The translations under genes were made by a program, and so were the position numbers. From positions 10,984,193 to 11,048,192 of the forward strand of contig SCHM01000001.1 of the NCBI GenBank assembly GCA_004123355.1: a stretch of 64,000 bases of DNA, given 5' to 3'. Origin of the DNA: Amphirosellinia nigrospora (taxonomy: Eukaryota > Ascomycota > Sordariomycetes > Xylariales > Xylariaceae). Of this stretch, positions 1-11,903 are shown in pieces. Positions within the stretch are counted from its first letter, which is position 1, and each line of letters starts with the position of its first letter. The notes beneath the pieces were generated by a model. It ran no database searches and was not told where the DNA came from. It worked only from the letters and a program-made list of their open reading frames with translations.

Positions 1-100
1 TATCGGGAAGCATCGGGCAGCAGGCCATGGGATAGACAGACAGCGGCACCTCAAGTCGCATCCTACTGAATAAACCAGAAGACATCGGTCCAGTACTAAG

Positions 101-1685
101 ATGTTCAAGCAGGTCAGAATCGATGACGGGCCGATTGGCAAAAGGGACAGTGAGTATTTTCGGCACCATTTTCTCATTTCGGTAACTTCTAAAGTACAAT
201 GTTCTGTTTTGGGGCCAAGACACTGTTGGAAGCTTCTGAAGCCCTCATAGTTCGCGCCCGAGATGACGACAACTGACTCTGGGTGTTCTAGTGATCAAAA
301 TCGCTTTACAATTCTCCACTCACGAGGAGTCCTTGAAAAGACTTTCTGATATCAACCAGAAACTGGATTTGATGATGACTGGCAACCTACGAAACGAACC
401 TTACCGGAAAGTTCGTTCGCAGGAGAAACTATTTAACGTGTTGCAGGCAGTATCTAGAAGTATCTATAACGCTTTGAAATCCAGCCTATCTTGTACCTGC
501 GCTCAATCGCATGGCATAAATTTCGGCCTGCCAACCCCAAGAGTCACAGGACGAGAGCAAGATGAAGAGGCACTAGTTAAGCGACTGAATTTCCACCTCG
601 TCTTTGCGAACAAGCCACAAGATACCAAAGGGAAAGTGCATAGTAGCTGGGTATGGGATGAGCTTGTTCTTCGATTAGTGGAAATCCCTATTATGAAAGT
701 GTGTACCACAGCCGTGGTCCCTGCGGCTACTCATGCGGTGGCAAAGAAATCCAGGTTTGCCCGTGTGAAGTTTCTGGGCGATGATACAACTACGCTCGTT
801 GTACGAACTCCATCGCCACTACATAGGGGCGAATCAACGACTAGTCAAATTTTTGATGCATCCCATCAAAGCATCACCGATCATGCCGGGCGCATTTCTC
901 CGCTCCCACGAGAGACTCAGCAACTTGTACAAGTGAAAGACATTTGTCGCACATTAGGCAGCAAGAGACTAGATGTCACACGCCAGGACTCTTTCGGATA
1001 TCTCATTGACGAGACGACTCAGAAGCGACGGAGGTTTGACGTATTTCCTCTTAGATCTTCGGATGATAACGATGAGTGCACCACAATCCACCTCGAGGAC
1101 GCTTTCTCCCAAAAATATCGACCCTCGCTCGCTCGAAAATACCACATTGCCGCCACTGCGGCTTCCAGTGTTTTATTCATGCATAACACGCTATGGATGC
1201 CCGCCACGCTCACTACAAAAGATGTTTGCCTGGTTTCACGGCACGGGAAAGTGGATTTTGACGAAATTTACCTGACAAAAAAATCGTTTGACTTGGAGAG
1301 CCCGACGACAGCAAAAGACTATGATCCCTCAAGCGAAGCAGCGGGAGTATCAACATTATACTACCTAGGGATATTCTTAATGGAGATTCTGCTGTGGAAA
1401 CCAGTGTATGAGTTTTGGGACGATGAAGGTGTTGGCTTGAGCAGTGTTCCGCTGGAAGACTTATTTGACTATACAACTGCAAAAGGCTTTGCTCGGATTG
1501 AAAAGATACTAAAACGAATCGAGTGGATTAGCTCCTCTGACTTTAAGGAGGTCGTGGAACACTGTATCAAATGCGACCTTAGAGCCAGCAGCTTCTCGTT
1601 GGATGACGATAGCTTCCGTCAGGCCGTTTACAGCGACGTGTGTTACCACTGCAAGATGCCGACCGACTTGTGGGTGGAAAGATGA
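101..1685 (+). CDS. DUF7580 domain protein, 5' end uncertain
   Basis: Two exons: 101-149 and 292-1685, joined in phase 1 across an intron at 150-291. The joined codon is ATG and the reading frame then stays open for about 465 residues. Recognisable DUF7580 landmarks are a Cys-rich patch (SCTCAQSHG), a W-x-W-D-E motif (SSWVWDELVL), the helix ARKYHIAATAASSVLFMHNT, a helical stretch LYYLGIFLMEILLWKP, and the C-terminal block DLRASSFSLDDDSFRQAVYSDV that closes this family. Family members are usually 550-600 aa with an N-terminal helical region; that part is not seen here. Exon 1 may therefore be an internal exon with the true start left of the window. The domain is common in fungal proteins of the type linked to heterokaryon incompatibility and prion-like signalling, but its function is unknown. 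The coding exon shows no frameshift. Confidence 0.75.
150..291 (+). repeat. Introner-like element copy 1 (intron of DUF7580 gene)
   Basis: Complete 142-nt phase-1 intron. Donor side reads GTGAGTATTTTCGG. The interior holds GGGCCAAGACA, then GCTTCTGAA and CTCATA, in the same order as copy 2. The 3' end is ACTGACTCTGGGTGTTCTAG (272-291), with branch point CTGAC and acceptor TAG inside the conserved block. Compare copies at 30107-30254, 34097-34207 and 42106-42237. Confidence 0.8.
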
Positions 1686-2705
1686 CTGCGGGAGAGGTAA
1701 ATTCACGGGGGAGGCTTTATAATTAATCGACAATTCAGGGTCCGCTGCCTATGTGCGATATATACTAATTATGGACGTGTAGAACGCTGCTCCCGAGATA
1801 GATGTATGTATATATGCACTATGAGTCGACGCGTATTACCGACAGGATCAAATCAGACGCTTGCCAAACATACCCAAATCACATCTGGCGCGCACCTTAC
1901 TGTTTGGTCGCAACTTGAAGTCGGCATAGGTGTGATAGAACTCCGTGATGACGACCTGAGGCGGTTGCGAAGATATTTGCCGACGCGAGTCAGTGTGGAA
2001 TCACGATGCCGAGGAGGTATCTATGTAGGATTAGGTACCAACGTGTAATCAGAGACGATGAAAAAGATTCTCAGCCTTGCTGCATCCGAGCATACGACGA
2101 GCTATCGGGAACTATTCAGATTCCATGCGTGAGACTACATTCATCAGCTGGGTGCTGACGTTTCGTGGCCGTTTGTAACATTCATGGTGATCGACCTCGG
2201 CATCTCGCATACTAAGGCTATCGTCTCACTTATATTTATAACTAGCACACCCTAAACTCTCACAGCCAATCTACCTAGACTAGTACGTATTGGTGATTCG
2301 ATCAAGCGGGGGTGAGTCACGGCCGCGGTGGCGGGACTTCCGTGCTACCTCTCTTAGGTAACCTACCTACAGTAGGTACTGAACTTCAACTTGAGATTTC
2401 TCAGGCAACCGCGATTGAACCAACGGACAATCACAGAATCTGTGATTCTAATTGGTGTCCCAGGCTCCTGGGCCTGCGCTTGATTTTGGCAAACGATGCT
2501 TTCCTTATCCATTCAGGCAAGTTTACGTGGGGAAGCCACCCAATTGTATTTTGTCTCAAGGGTAGCGGCAGGTCGTTTACAAAAACTCAATCTCAGCCCC
2601 CGATCTGCTCATCTGTCGTTTTCGACCTTCACTTCTCGTCTTTCCCTTTACCAGCGCGGCCGCGGTTGCGTAATCAAAGCTACGCACTTGCTTAAATCTT
2701 TGATC
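1686..2705. other. Intergenic, no gene seen
   Basis: About 1 kb between the DUF7580 stop and the start of the DUF2828 gene. Open frames here resemble nothing known. A TAGGTAACCTACCTACAGTA-type word cluster lies near 2355-2380, and a pyrimidine-rich stretch just before 2706 is probably promoter or leader of the next gene. Confidence 0.5.
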
Positions 2706-5120
2706 ATGGCGACCACTACTGAGCGCAGGAGCCCTGGTATCTTAGAACTAGCGTTCCCGTTCTGTTTCCTGCTCATGATGGCTTTGACCTTTCCATACCG
2801 CAACCTGCGTTTGATGCTCTTGTTCGAGATATTGTCCGCCACGGACACACTGCCCAGCAAGATGCTATGGGAAGGCCGAAGGATAACGTGAGGGATGAGG
2901 ACGATGATATCACCCTCGTCAGTACTCCCACACAAGGAATGCCTGGAGCTTTGGCTCAACTAGACCTGGACACAACGGCTGAGAATCCAGCCGATGAAAC
3001 TACCACTGTCGAGCCCGACAAAGCCGGCGAGAGTCGACATCCCTTTATCCAGGGTCTGTTGTCCCACAACAAACCGACGCCCGTGCCACAGGCAGAGCTA
3101 GAAAACAAAATGCTTACGGAAAACGCCGACGTCGCCTACCGCTCTACCACATCACCTCTCGTTGATCTGTTCACTGAGCTAGAGGATGTCGTATCGGGCC
3201 CTCGGCTGCTCGAGCTTCTTAACGCCGCCTGGGCAGAAGATTCTCTTGCCACACTCAAGATCATTTTCAACGCACGCTCCATACATCTTGGCAAATCGTC
3301 CCGAACTACGTTTTATCGCTGCGCTGGCTGGCTCGCGCAGCACCATCCTTTGACACTAATTGCTAACCTCCGCTGGTTGAGTCGCCCTGTCATCCAGAAG
3401 AAAGTTGAGAAGAGAGATGAGACAGACTCTGACATGGTGATATTGGACGTGCAGCCCGAGAAAGATGCCGACGACGTGACCCGATTTGATGTCAGACACG
3501 GCGTGTCTCATGGTTATTGGAAGGACCTCTTGAACATACTCGCTCTGAGCGTGAATAGGCATCTTCATGTTCTTGCTCACCCAAAAGATATTCTGAATGT
3601 CGAAAGACAGCAGAAAAATTCCCATGTTCCGACTCAGGAAGAAGCTAAGGTCAAGCGTCACGACACACGAGATAGGCGAAACAATGGAGCTACCGCACTC
3701 TTCAACTCTGATTCGATTTACCAAGGACTCCACCTGACCGTCGCTCGTTTATTTGCCGAGCAGCTAAAGACAGACTTGGCTCTTCTGAAAAGTGAAGACC
3801 AAAAGGCGAAGAACGACATTTCGCTCTGTGCCAAGTGGGCGCCCTCCCACGATCGGTTCCACGACAGGCATACTTTCGTTGTCTCGAGCATCGCCGAGAT
3901 GCTCTATCCTATGGCAGAAGTCACTAATGGTCAAGAATCCATGGATAGAGAGCTCTATCTCCGCCACGCCCGAGAGCGTTACCGTAGAGACGTTTCGGCA
4001 CTGCGTGCCAGTCTCGATATCGTGGAGCGAAAGCTCGCGGCCAAGGCCTACGACAAGATTCAATACGACCGCGTCCCGTCTATGGCCATGAACCTCTATT
4101 CCAAGACCTTCGCCGAGAAGGACACGAAGCGTTTTGAGAAATATCTTGACGGCGTAGCCTTGGGCGAGGCGCGCATCAGTGGTGCTACGCTAATGCCATC
4201 CACACTGATCAGCCAAGCGCGAGGCAGCCACTCTGCCTTCAGCGCAAATCAAGACATGTGGCTAGAGCTAAGATGAAAGCGATTGCTGCTAAGGTCGCTG
4301 ACGGGCAGTGGAAGACACTTGTGCAGCGGATCAAAGACTCGGGCACCCTCGAGTCCAGCATCGCGGTATGCGATGTCTCTGGCTCCATGTGCTATCCCGT
4401 CTTTCAAGATGGCACAACCCCATGGACAGCGCCATAGGACTATCGCTTCTGCTGGCCGAGGTCACGGCGCCTCCTTTTGGCGGTCACTTTATCACCTTTT
4501 CTGAAACCCCCACGGTGGAGAGCGTCGATCTGTCCACGTCGTTGCGAAACAAGGTAGCCAAACTGTCCAAGGCTGATTGGGACATGAATACCAACTTCGT
4601 AGCCGTCTTCGATGACCTCATCCTCCCGATGGCAATCCGTAACAAGTTGTCCCAAGCGGACATGGTCAAGCGCGTTTTTATCTTCTCCGACATGCAATTT
4701 GACCAGGCCCAGACTGGGGATGATAACCAATTCAGCTCCTCTTTCGAGCGCATCAAGAGACAATATGAAGCCGCGGGCTACGAGATGCCTGAACTCGTAT
4801 TCTGGAACCTCGCTGGTGGGCGCGCCGGCTACAACCTAGGAACGAACGGCGACCCCACGGCTCCCAAGCCCGTCACGGCCGAAGAGACCGGTACCACCAT
4901 CGTCAGTGGCTATTCACAGGCCATGCTCAAGGTATTCCTCGATAACGGAGCGTTTGACGACCCTGACAACGAGGATGAGGAAAACTAACGACGACGGAGG
5001 AAGGTGACGCTATCGTTGTGGATTCCGAGGCTCCAGCCAAGAAGCGGAAAAAACCCATTGACCACGGTCAAGAAAGCCATCGGCCATAAGGCTTATGACC
5101 CCCTTATTGTTGTAGATTAG
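2706..5120 (+). CDS. DUF2828 vWA-like protein, frame interrupted
   Basis: Recognisable as a full-length DUF2828 protein of about 800 aa. N-terminal part: MATTT..., then PWYLRTSVPVLFPAHDG, then a long open frame to about 4276 containing GLLSHNKPTPVPQAELE. C-terminal vWA-like half: VADGQWKTLVQRI, then DVSGSM, a DxSxS metal-binding (MIDAS) motif, then GGHFITFSE and KRVFIFSDMQFD. The tail IGHKAYDPLIVVD ends at the stop at 5118-5120. The frame changes near 2720, near 4245-4275, at 4418-4421 (CCCC), at 4981-4984 (AAAA) and at 5048-5053 (A6). Every break is repaired by adding one base (two at the A6 run), mostly to a homopolymer. The conserved sequence continues through each break, so sequencing deletions are likelier than gene decay, although a young pseudogene is not excluded. 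The biochemical role of the family is unknown. Confidence 0.8.
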
Positions 5121-6320
5121 CCCAAACAGGAATGCCATGTTGGTGAGAACTTTCCATTAATAACGATTATGACACTATTCTGGTTATGATGAATGAGCAC
5201 GCGCAATAAACATGGGTGTAAAAAGGGTTTGGGGCGGCGTTCCTGGGAGCTTTATGTAATTATATGGACTAAGAGATCCCCAAACAACTTAGAGAGGCTC
5301 ATAAAATCTCTACTTCACCCTTAATCAATAAGTGACCCCATGACTACGCAAACGGCTGTGAGAAAAGCAAAATTACGATCTCTGTTGGAGTTTAGTCGAA
5401 TTTTGAAGTTTCGTCAGAGGGAAAATAAAAATAAAAACGCAGGTTATGCTATTGCATTCATAAACAAACACAACCTATTAGGCGACTGCAGTACTCATCC
5501 AAGTTGCGACCCCTGATGACAAAATTGCTGATAGAAAAGTGCACTATATTTATCATGCCAGCTATAGGAGGATGTCCATTAATTTTCATTCGCTCGCGGT
5601 CCTGGGGAGCTGACGTTATAGACATTCTGTCAACCGACCTCTAAAACGAGAGGAATTTCTGAATTCTTTATATTATACTTATTTACATTCTACATTAGTT
5701 AGGTTACTAGGTAGGTTGCTAGGAGCCTAAAATTGGTCGTATTCATCCGTGCGCATATTTTGACAACTCTACAACAGTGTTCGTTCGTTAGAGCATTGTC
5801 CCCAAGGTACGTGTTTCGTTGATGAGCTTCGCGCCTTCCCCACGCTATCCTCGCGACTAAAGGCGTGTGGCCTAATTTTGGAGAGGCCGGTTTGCTGCTT
5901 TATATTCGTTGTCGCTCAACGACCAACGACTGAGTGACGAGGATGAGGTAGATCTTGATCTCTTCATTATACTCGAATTCTGGTTGTCAACATTATCCAT
6001 CAAGGTCGCCAAGTTAGAAGAGATGACATTGCATGTCCAGTACCGTCTATAGGCGCTAAAGGGTTTCTGTAAGCCCAAACAATCTCATGGTCGTGGCCTA
6101 GCTTGGTCGGCTGGACGGCGGACGTATTCCGTAAGACGTAGTTTAACACTACGTAATAGCGCTTTCTGGCCTGAATGTGGTTTCGACGATATGTGACTGT
6201 ACGATTGCGATAATAGACATAGACCGTTCCAAACATGGTCCTGATCTATCAGTGTCATAGACGAGCGCAATAGCCTATTTCATTTGGTTCAATGTTTAGC
6301 TGGTGTGTGGTTAGACGTTC
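5121..6320. other. Intergenic, AT-rich, no gene seen
   Basis: Spacer between the DUF2828 gene and the 3' end of the convergent minus-strand gene. It is AT-rich, with TAGGTTACTAGGTAGG near 5699-5715. Open frames at 5872-6270 have no recognisable product. Confidence 0.5.
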
Positions 6321-7719
6321 TCAATCGTCTATTATAGACTCGCCTAACGATTGACCAAGTTGAACAAGGGTCTTCTCAAAAACTTGTCCGACATTCATTT
6401 GTAGTTCTTCGTCTTCGTCCGAGTCGTATTCTCCTATATCGTCGTCCGCTTCGATCACACCATCGCTTTCCGTTCTGCCACTATACGCCCCGATGGCGTT
6501 TGAATCGGGAGGATGAGAAGGTGATTGAAGAGCTTCTCCCACAGCGGCTACGTTGCGGCTTTTGGTAGTAGATATGGCGCTGTTGGGCTGGCCCTCATTA
6601 TCTGAATCATCAATCTTCTTCCTCTAATGCCCAATGAAACTGTCCCTTTCCATCGTCTTTCTGGCCCTTGGCCGCTGTTGAATTGGAGTTAGTGTCATTT
6701 GGCGCAATGCCACTAAAACCGATACTGGAGTCTTCTTCGTCCTCAATTTTAACGCGCTTGGTCTGTACTAGAACGTCAGTCATGGCGTCACCCCCGTAAT
6801 CTCCTCCGCCTGTCGCTTAGGTAGAGTCGTAGATTCCTCATCGGCAGAACTGAAGTCAAGATCGAGGTCATCGTCTTCCATCTCCTCCGCTTTGATCGTC
6901 TCAATGCCTCCGGACCCATGTAACATAGAATTTGGAGTTTCGACGGTAGCACACCGGGCTTCGGTCCTTGCGCGGGCGGGGCGCCGTACAATAACCTCAT
7001 CGTCATCAACGTAATCAACCACGTCTACCTCGCCACTCATCACCATGGCGACAATCATACGTGTCTCGTCGGCTAAGCTTTTACACCGTACCATATCTGT
7101 CCGTGAAAACCTCGACTTGGTGCTGGTGTCGACAGTTGAGGCGAAACCAGGTAACGGGTTCTTTGTCTTGACATCGTAGCCCACAAGTAGGCTCGCAAAA
7201 CAGTGGTCCATCTTCCGAAGGAGGGCAAAGGTCGGGCGGGGCGCAGGCGGAAACGAAGGGAGGTAGGTATTCAAGGCGAGCGCCACATTGAGGAGATAGG
7301 GGACTTGGAGACTGGCTACGATACACATCAGCCCCAATGTCAGAAGCAGAAATCCCAAGCGAGGAAGGAATGAGTGAATGCAAACTTACGGGTGCCGGAG
7401 AACCATAACACATCGACGACTTCTTCGAGGTCACGGCATGCCTCGTCCATGCTCTCGTAGCCGGTAACCTCGTCGGCGGGATCTGGGATGCCGAATTTCT
7501 TGACATAACGACGTGAGATGTGCAAAAGTCTTCGCGCAACATAGTCGCGGGCATAGTCCTCCTTTTTCGACCCCGGGACAAGCGGGCGGGAGCGCGGATG
7601 CGGTAGGCGGGCGGCGACGCGACTGGATGCGTTGCTCGGTGTGGGTGATGGGAGGGCAGATCGCGACGGGAGAAAGCCGCCGGGACCGGGCTGGGGATTC
7701 GAGGCGACTCAGCAGCCAT
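6321..7719 (-). CDS. Conserved fungal protein, acidic C-terminus, function unknown
   Basis: Start codon at 7719 (MAAESP). Exon 1 runs to 7390 and contains SRRYVKKFGIPDPADEVTGY and the Pro/Ser-rich lead-in SRSALPSPTPSNASSRVAAR. A GTAAGT donor (7389) and TAG acceptor (7318-7316) rejoin the frame as SGT-PSLQVPYLLN. Exon 2 carries the conserved LALNTYLPSFPP, LRKMDHCFASLLVGYD and MVRCKSLADETRM blocks, then a long Asp/Glu-rich region. The frame changes at 7693-7696 (GGGG on the plus strand), at 6791-6795 (CCCCC) and near 6620. After these the tail continues through FHWALEEED to LGQSLGESIIDD, which ends at 6321. I recognise it as a widely conserved Pezizomycotina family but know no function. The acidic tail could suit a nuclear or chromatin protein; that is inference. 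Confidence 0.65.
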
Positions 7720-8137
7720 TGTGAGTGCGGTATAGGTCTTCTAACTGGCTACATGCAGGTAGCAACAGCATGTCTGCGCTGCATAAAATGCTTGCTCAAA
7801 AGAACAGCTGGACATGAGCATGCCACCCCGGTACACGCCGGGCTATTGTGCTGTAGGCAAGTATGTGACGCCATCAAGTGGCACGACAGGGGACAGGGTC
7901 AACCTATTTACATCCCTACCGGTGGGGTTAGGTTGCTTTTATCGATTGAAGAAAGCTAGCCCGTATGAGACTAGACCAGGAATTCTCTCCACTCTTTCTT
8001 TCTGACTCGTCAAGGTCTGGTCTTGCCTTTGCGTATCAGGATTTCTATTCCGCAAGCATCACCATAAAGGGCAGAGCCGCCGTCCTGAGAATTTCTTTTA
8101 ATATTTTTTCCGTCACGGGTATCAATCAGTGGTGAAA
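7720..8137. promoter_or_regulatory. Divergent promoter region
   Basis: A 418-nt gap between the start codons of two divergent genes, the acidic-tailed protein (-) and the Tom6-like protein (+). It must hold both 5' regions. No specific factor site is claimed. Confidence 0.45.
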
Positions 8138-8442
8138 ATGCCTCCTAAGAGAACCATAGCCCAGCCCGGCTCCCGCAGCCCCGCCTCCAAGGGCGTCATC
8201 GCCTCCACCTACAGCACCCTCACGTCTCCCGAAAATGCTTCAGTCGTCAAGAGTGTGGCCATCTTTGGCGTATGCTATCCTCCTCACTCCGCTTCTTCAT
8301 CAGCCTGGTCGCTAATGCTTGATTTTTTATAGGCTGCCATCGCCTTCTTCATCAGCCCCTGGAGCGAGTTCCTACTACCTCCGTACGCCTGACATCCCCG
8401 CCTACTTGGAAACCGGAACTAACCTGTGCTTTTAGCGTTTAA
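8138..8442 (+). CDS. tom6: Tom6-like subunit of mitochondrial outer-membrane translocase
   Basis: Start AAAATGCC at 8138. Exon 1 8138-8269, intron 8270-8332 (GTATGC, GCTAAT branch, TAG), exon 2 8333-8382, and probably a second intron 8383-8435 (AACTAAC branch, TTTTAG) leading to a stop at 8440-8442. The product is about 62 aa: a basic Pro/Ser-rich N-terminus (MPPKRTIAQPGSRSP), then LTSPENASVVKSVAIFG and a membrane span AAIAFFISPWSEFLLPPV. Size, the single C-terminal membrane anchor and the SP-W-LLPP tail fit fungal Tom6, which stabilises the TOM import channel. If the second intron is not used, translation ends at 8390-8392 (PPYA). The ORF is too short for most gene finders, and the assignment rests on pattern only. 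Confidence 0.65.
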
Positions 8443-11157
8443 ATGAAAGAGAGAAAAAAAGACAAAACTCAAAGAAAAGCTATTCGGGCAACACTCCGTG
8501 GAGAAGCGTAAAGAAAGAGAACGGAAAGCGCCGACTTTGTACAATACGGTTGTGGATTACATGTGTATCATAGGTTGGAAGGCTGGCAGTCAATTGGGAC
8601 CCAACATGATGGATCTCACAAACGCGAAGCACATATCACGTATAGACGACTAACATGGTTCCTGGCTGGTGGTAATCATGATGAGCAATACCCATACTCT
8701 CTCAACTGCAATCAAAAGACAAATAACTAATACCAAGTTCTCTTCTTTTGCTTTCGTTGTGATAGCCCAAGAGTGAACGTTCTTAGGTACTTAGCCAAGC
8801 TAGATTCCAGGACATGGGCAAGAGTGAATGCCTTCAAATCAACCATTATCATCCCCCGCTCCTCGCTTATAACCATCAATTATTCGCGCAATGGCGTGCT
8901 GGGAGTACATGCAAGATGGCCTAAGGAGCCCATTGATGACCGAAAATCCGTATTCAGGAGCCAGAAGAACGCAGCCAGAACTGGCCTTGAGAAACGAACA
9001 TCAACTGACGACTCTGCACTGGTTTCATCCTGGATGAACGAGGATCACGCGGCACGAGCAGAAGCCCGATGTATCTATGCTCCTCATCGCCGTGTGGATG
9101 GTTTGCCAGCACAGTCACCATCTTAACAATTTCGCATCAACTGTTTGTAGACTAGGCAATCTCAAGTGGCGTCAATTCCCTTGGATTCTAGGTAGATCGC
9201 TATCACGACTATTTCAAGTTCATGAATCCAAATAGCCGATCTCTTTTTTTTGGTATTTGCGGATGCGGACAACTTGAGGCGCCTATAAACAGTGTACGTT
9301 TATTAAGTTACTTATGCGCTATTACTGGATATGACTGGATTGGTAGGTGGGCTTAACAGATATACTCACGCCACTGAACTACAAATATCGAGTCGACGCT
9401 GGATGATCCCTGGCATGTGTTGTATCCCAACTAGCCGATCCTATATCATAGATCACATAGGATCATGGGCAGTAATGGACTAGCCGTAGCGTAAGTTCTC
9501 TTCAACTTACGAGCTGACGGTGGCGGTGCTCCTATAAAGAGTCCTCGCCGCAGCTCGAAGCCTAGTAATAATCTAGATGGAAGTGTTCTGTTATTAGAGC
9601 CCAAACAATATCTTGAGAGAAGAGTTAAATCAAGCCAAGATCCGGCAGTTGTGTGAATTGCAACGATAACAGGATAAAACGCTTACTGCGGAACGCTTGG
9701 GATGTCCTAAGACGTGAACGAGTAGCCGTAGTAATGAGAAGTCGGCAACTAGCTTTGACTTGTAAAAGCACAGGAAGCACGTATTTGGCAAGTTAAGAGC
9801 CACAAGTGCGAATTTGTCATCTCATTAATTAAAATCTAAGCATGAAGTTTGATAGACACCGCAATGAAGACGTAGATCATCGTTGCTTGGCTTCTAATCA
9901 TGTAATACCTGTTTTCTAAGATCACTGGTATATATCTGACATATGATGCTTCTAATTTAGCTATTATACGTAAATACCTTGCTTTCGCATTTTACTCTTG
10001 GATTCAAGACAAGTTGAACATTTTTTTCTGTTACTCAATTCTTAACTGACTCAACAATGCTATCGACTGAACTACCTATGTCTTTCTGCCTCTCCCCTGC
10101 TTCAACTGGACTCGGACCGAGTCTAGATTGACCGGTTTCTGTCACGATTTTGTCTTTCGCTTGACAGCCCACCCTTTTCAACCCCGCGTAAATCCTCGCT
10201 GTGTCTCTTGCCATGAAAAAAAAAGTCAAGATGTTTCTTAGCCTTTCACTCAATATTGCTTCCACTATTTTGCGTGTAGCCGCGAGCCCAGCCAAGTCTG
10301 CTACTCTCGCGAAACAAATCGCGAAACAAAAGCAATGGAAGTTTTGAGTGCGTATGACGAGTCCGATGATTTCAAAGCTTCGTGTGGTTCGTCATTCCTC
10401 TTCCCCGTATTTTCGTGTTTTCTTTCGTCGGGTTGGTCACTCTCTCCCTCTAGGTTGTTCTGACGAGGAGGAGGGTGGCACATTGTCTACCCACTTTCTT
10501 CCGTCGTCCACCAAGATGACCTTCCATCTCTCTCGCCCTCTTCCACAGACACCCCTTTGCTAGTCGGCGCTGGTAGTGATACAAAGAGGGAATAAAAAAA
10601 TCGATGTCCAAAATGATGATTAGATCCGAAAAAATTCCCAACTCAAGAAATTGATGGGCACCCGGCCGAGGTTATGTCTGCCAAAAAAATAAAGAGCAAA
10701 TCGTTGTGTGTGTAATAGGAGTTCTAGCCGTAGTTGATCATATGCGCCGTGAGTCGTGCTGGATGATGAAACAAGGGAATAAGTTGACAAGTAAGAAAAT
10801 CAGGAGAGGCATCAGACCCGGATGTTTTCGGTCTGGCCAATGAAGACAAACGTAAGGAGTTGCCCCATGACCTAGACGTGAAAAGTTTGTGTTACTCTGT
10901 ATGATGGAGAGGCGGATGTGATGCCATGCGGATAGTGAAACCAAAAAGGGGGGTAAATATTCGTCATGCGGAATCCAAAGTAAATAAGATGCATACAAAA
11001 TATGCAGTTACTAGAATGCTTGAAGGCAGCATTCAAAGATCGTTTATAACGCAAGTTCATGCCTTTACTAGCGTCATCGCAAAGAACGAGGGACGCTGTC
11101 GTGACGGATCGGATGCCAACCGGACGTGTGTCTAGTTCAGAGCCGATTCGCCATAAC
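8443..11157. other. Intergenic, no convincing gene
   Basis: A 2.7-kb region with AT-rich stretches (9750-10030). A 117-residue open frame at 8773-9126 (+) and an 86-residue frame at 10035-10295 (-) show no domain, signal peptide or familiar motif, so I do not call them genes. Part of 10400-11157 probably belongs to the 3' end of gis2. Confidence 0.45.
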
Positions 11158-11903
11158 CTAGGCGCAACCCCATTTAAGCGACGGGTGGATAGCAGCGGGA
11201 GCAGGAACTTCGGCTTCCGGGGGAATCTCATTGCCAGCAGGGGCGGCAGCGACAGCCTTTTGAGGACAGTCCCTAGAGATATGGCCAGCCTCTCCGCACT
11301 GGTAGCAGGTCTTACCGGCCGTGTTTAGAGGGCCACCATTAGGAGCGGTGCAGTCGCGTGAGATATGGCCAAGCTTGCCGCAAGCGTAGCACTTCATCGC
11401 CTGAGCCTGGCAATCCCGTGCGAAGTGGTTAGGACCGCCGCACTTGTAGCAAGTAGCCTGACGAGGGCTGCCGGCGAAGCCACCACGTCCATAGCCACTA
11501 AATCCACCCCGGCCAACGGGGGCCCCACGGCCCATGCTGACTCCGGCGGGGTTGGGGCATGCCCGAGCGAGATGACCGGGCTGTCCACAGTTGTAGCAGC
11601 GACCATTGCCGCCACCGGTACCACTCAGGCGGAGAGTAGGACAATCGGCCTGGACATGGCCTAGTCCCTGGCAGTGGTAGCACTGCTTAGCTTCTGTTGT
11701 TCGAGGAAGGGGGCATTGGTTGGATTCATGGCCTTTCGCGCAAGGAGATGTGTTAGTTACAAGAGTGCTATAGCGTGTATATGGGAACAGAACCTACCAG
11801 GCTGCTTGCAGTTGTAGCAAAGGCGCTCGGCGGAGGAGCAAACTTCGGCATAATGGCCGACGTTGCCACACTTGTAGCATGCTCTGCGTGATAGAGAAGA
11901 CAT
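11158..11903 (-). CDS. gis2: CCHC zinc-knuckle protein Gis2/CNBP (Byr3)
   Basis: Exon 1 11903-11798 and exon 2 11732-11158, separated by a 65-nt intron (donor GTAGGT at 11797, acceptor AAG at 11733). The joined frame reads CKQPG-HESNQC. The product has about 227 residues with seven CCHC knuckles: CYKCGNVGHYAEVC, CYNCKQPGHESNQC, CYHCQGLGHVQADC, CYNCGQPGHLARAC, CYKCGGPNHFARDC, CYACGKLGHISRDC and CYQCGEAGHISRDC. An RGG-type linker (GRGGFSGYGRGGF) separates knuckles 4 and 5, as in fungal Gis2 and animal CNBP. These proteins bind single-stranded nucleic acid and associate with translating mRNA. An in-frame upstream ATG at 11954 exists, but the family start MSS-RACYKCG favours 11903. This is one of the few genes here with no frame break. 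Confidence 0.9.

Noticed and set aside
8773-9126. 117-residue plus-strand open frame
   Set aside because: Composition and content look random; no domain or signal peptide.
10035-10295. 86-residue minus-strand open frame
   Set aside because: No family resemblance, intron signals or conserved motif; likely chance.
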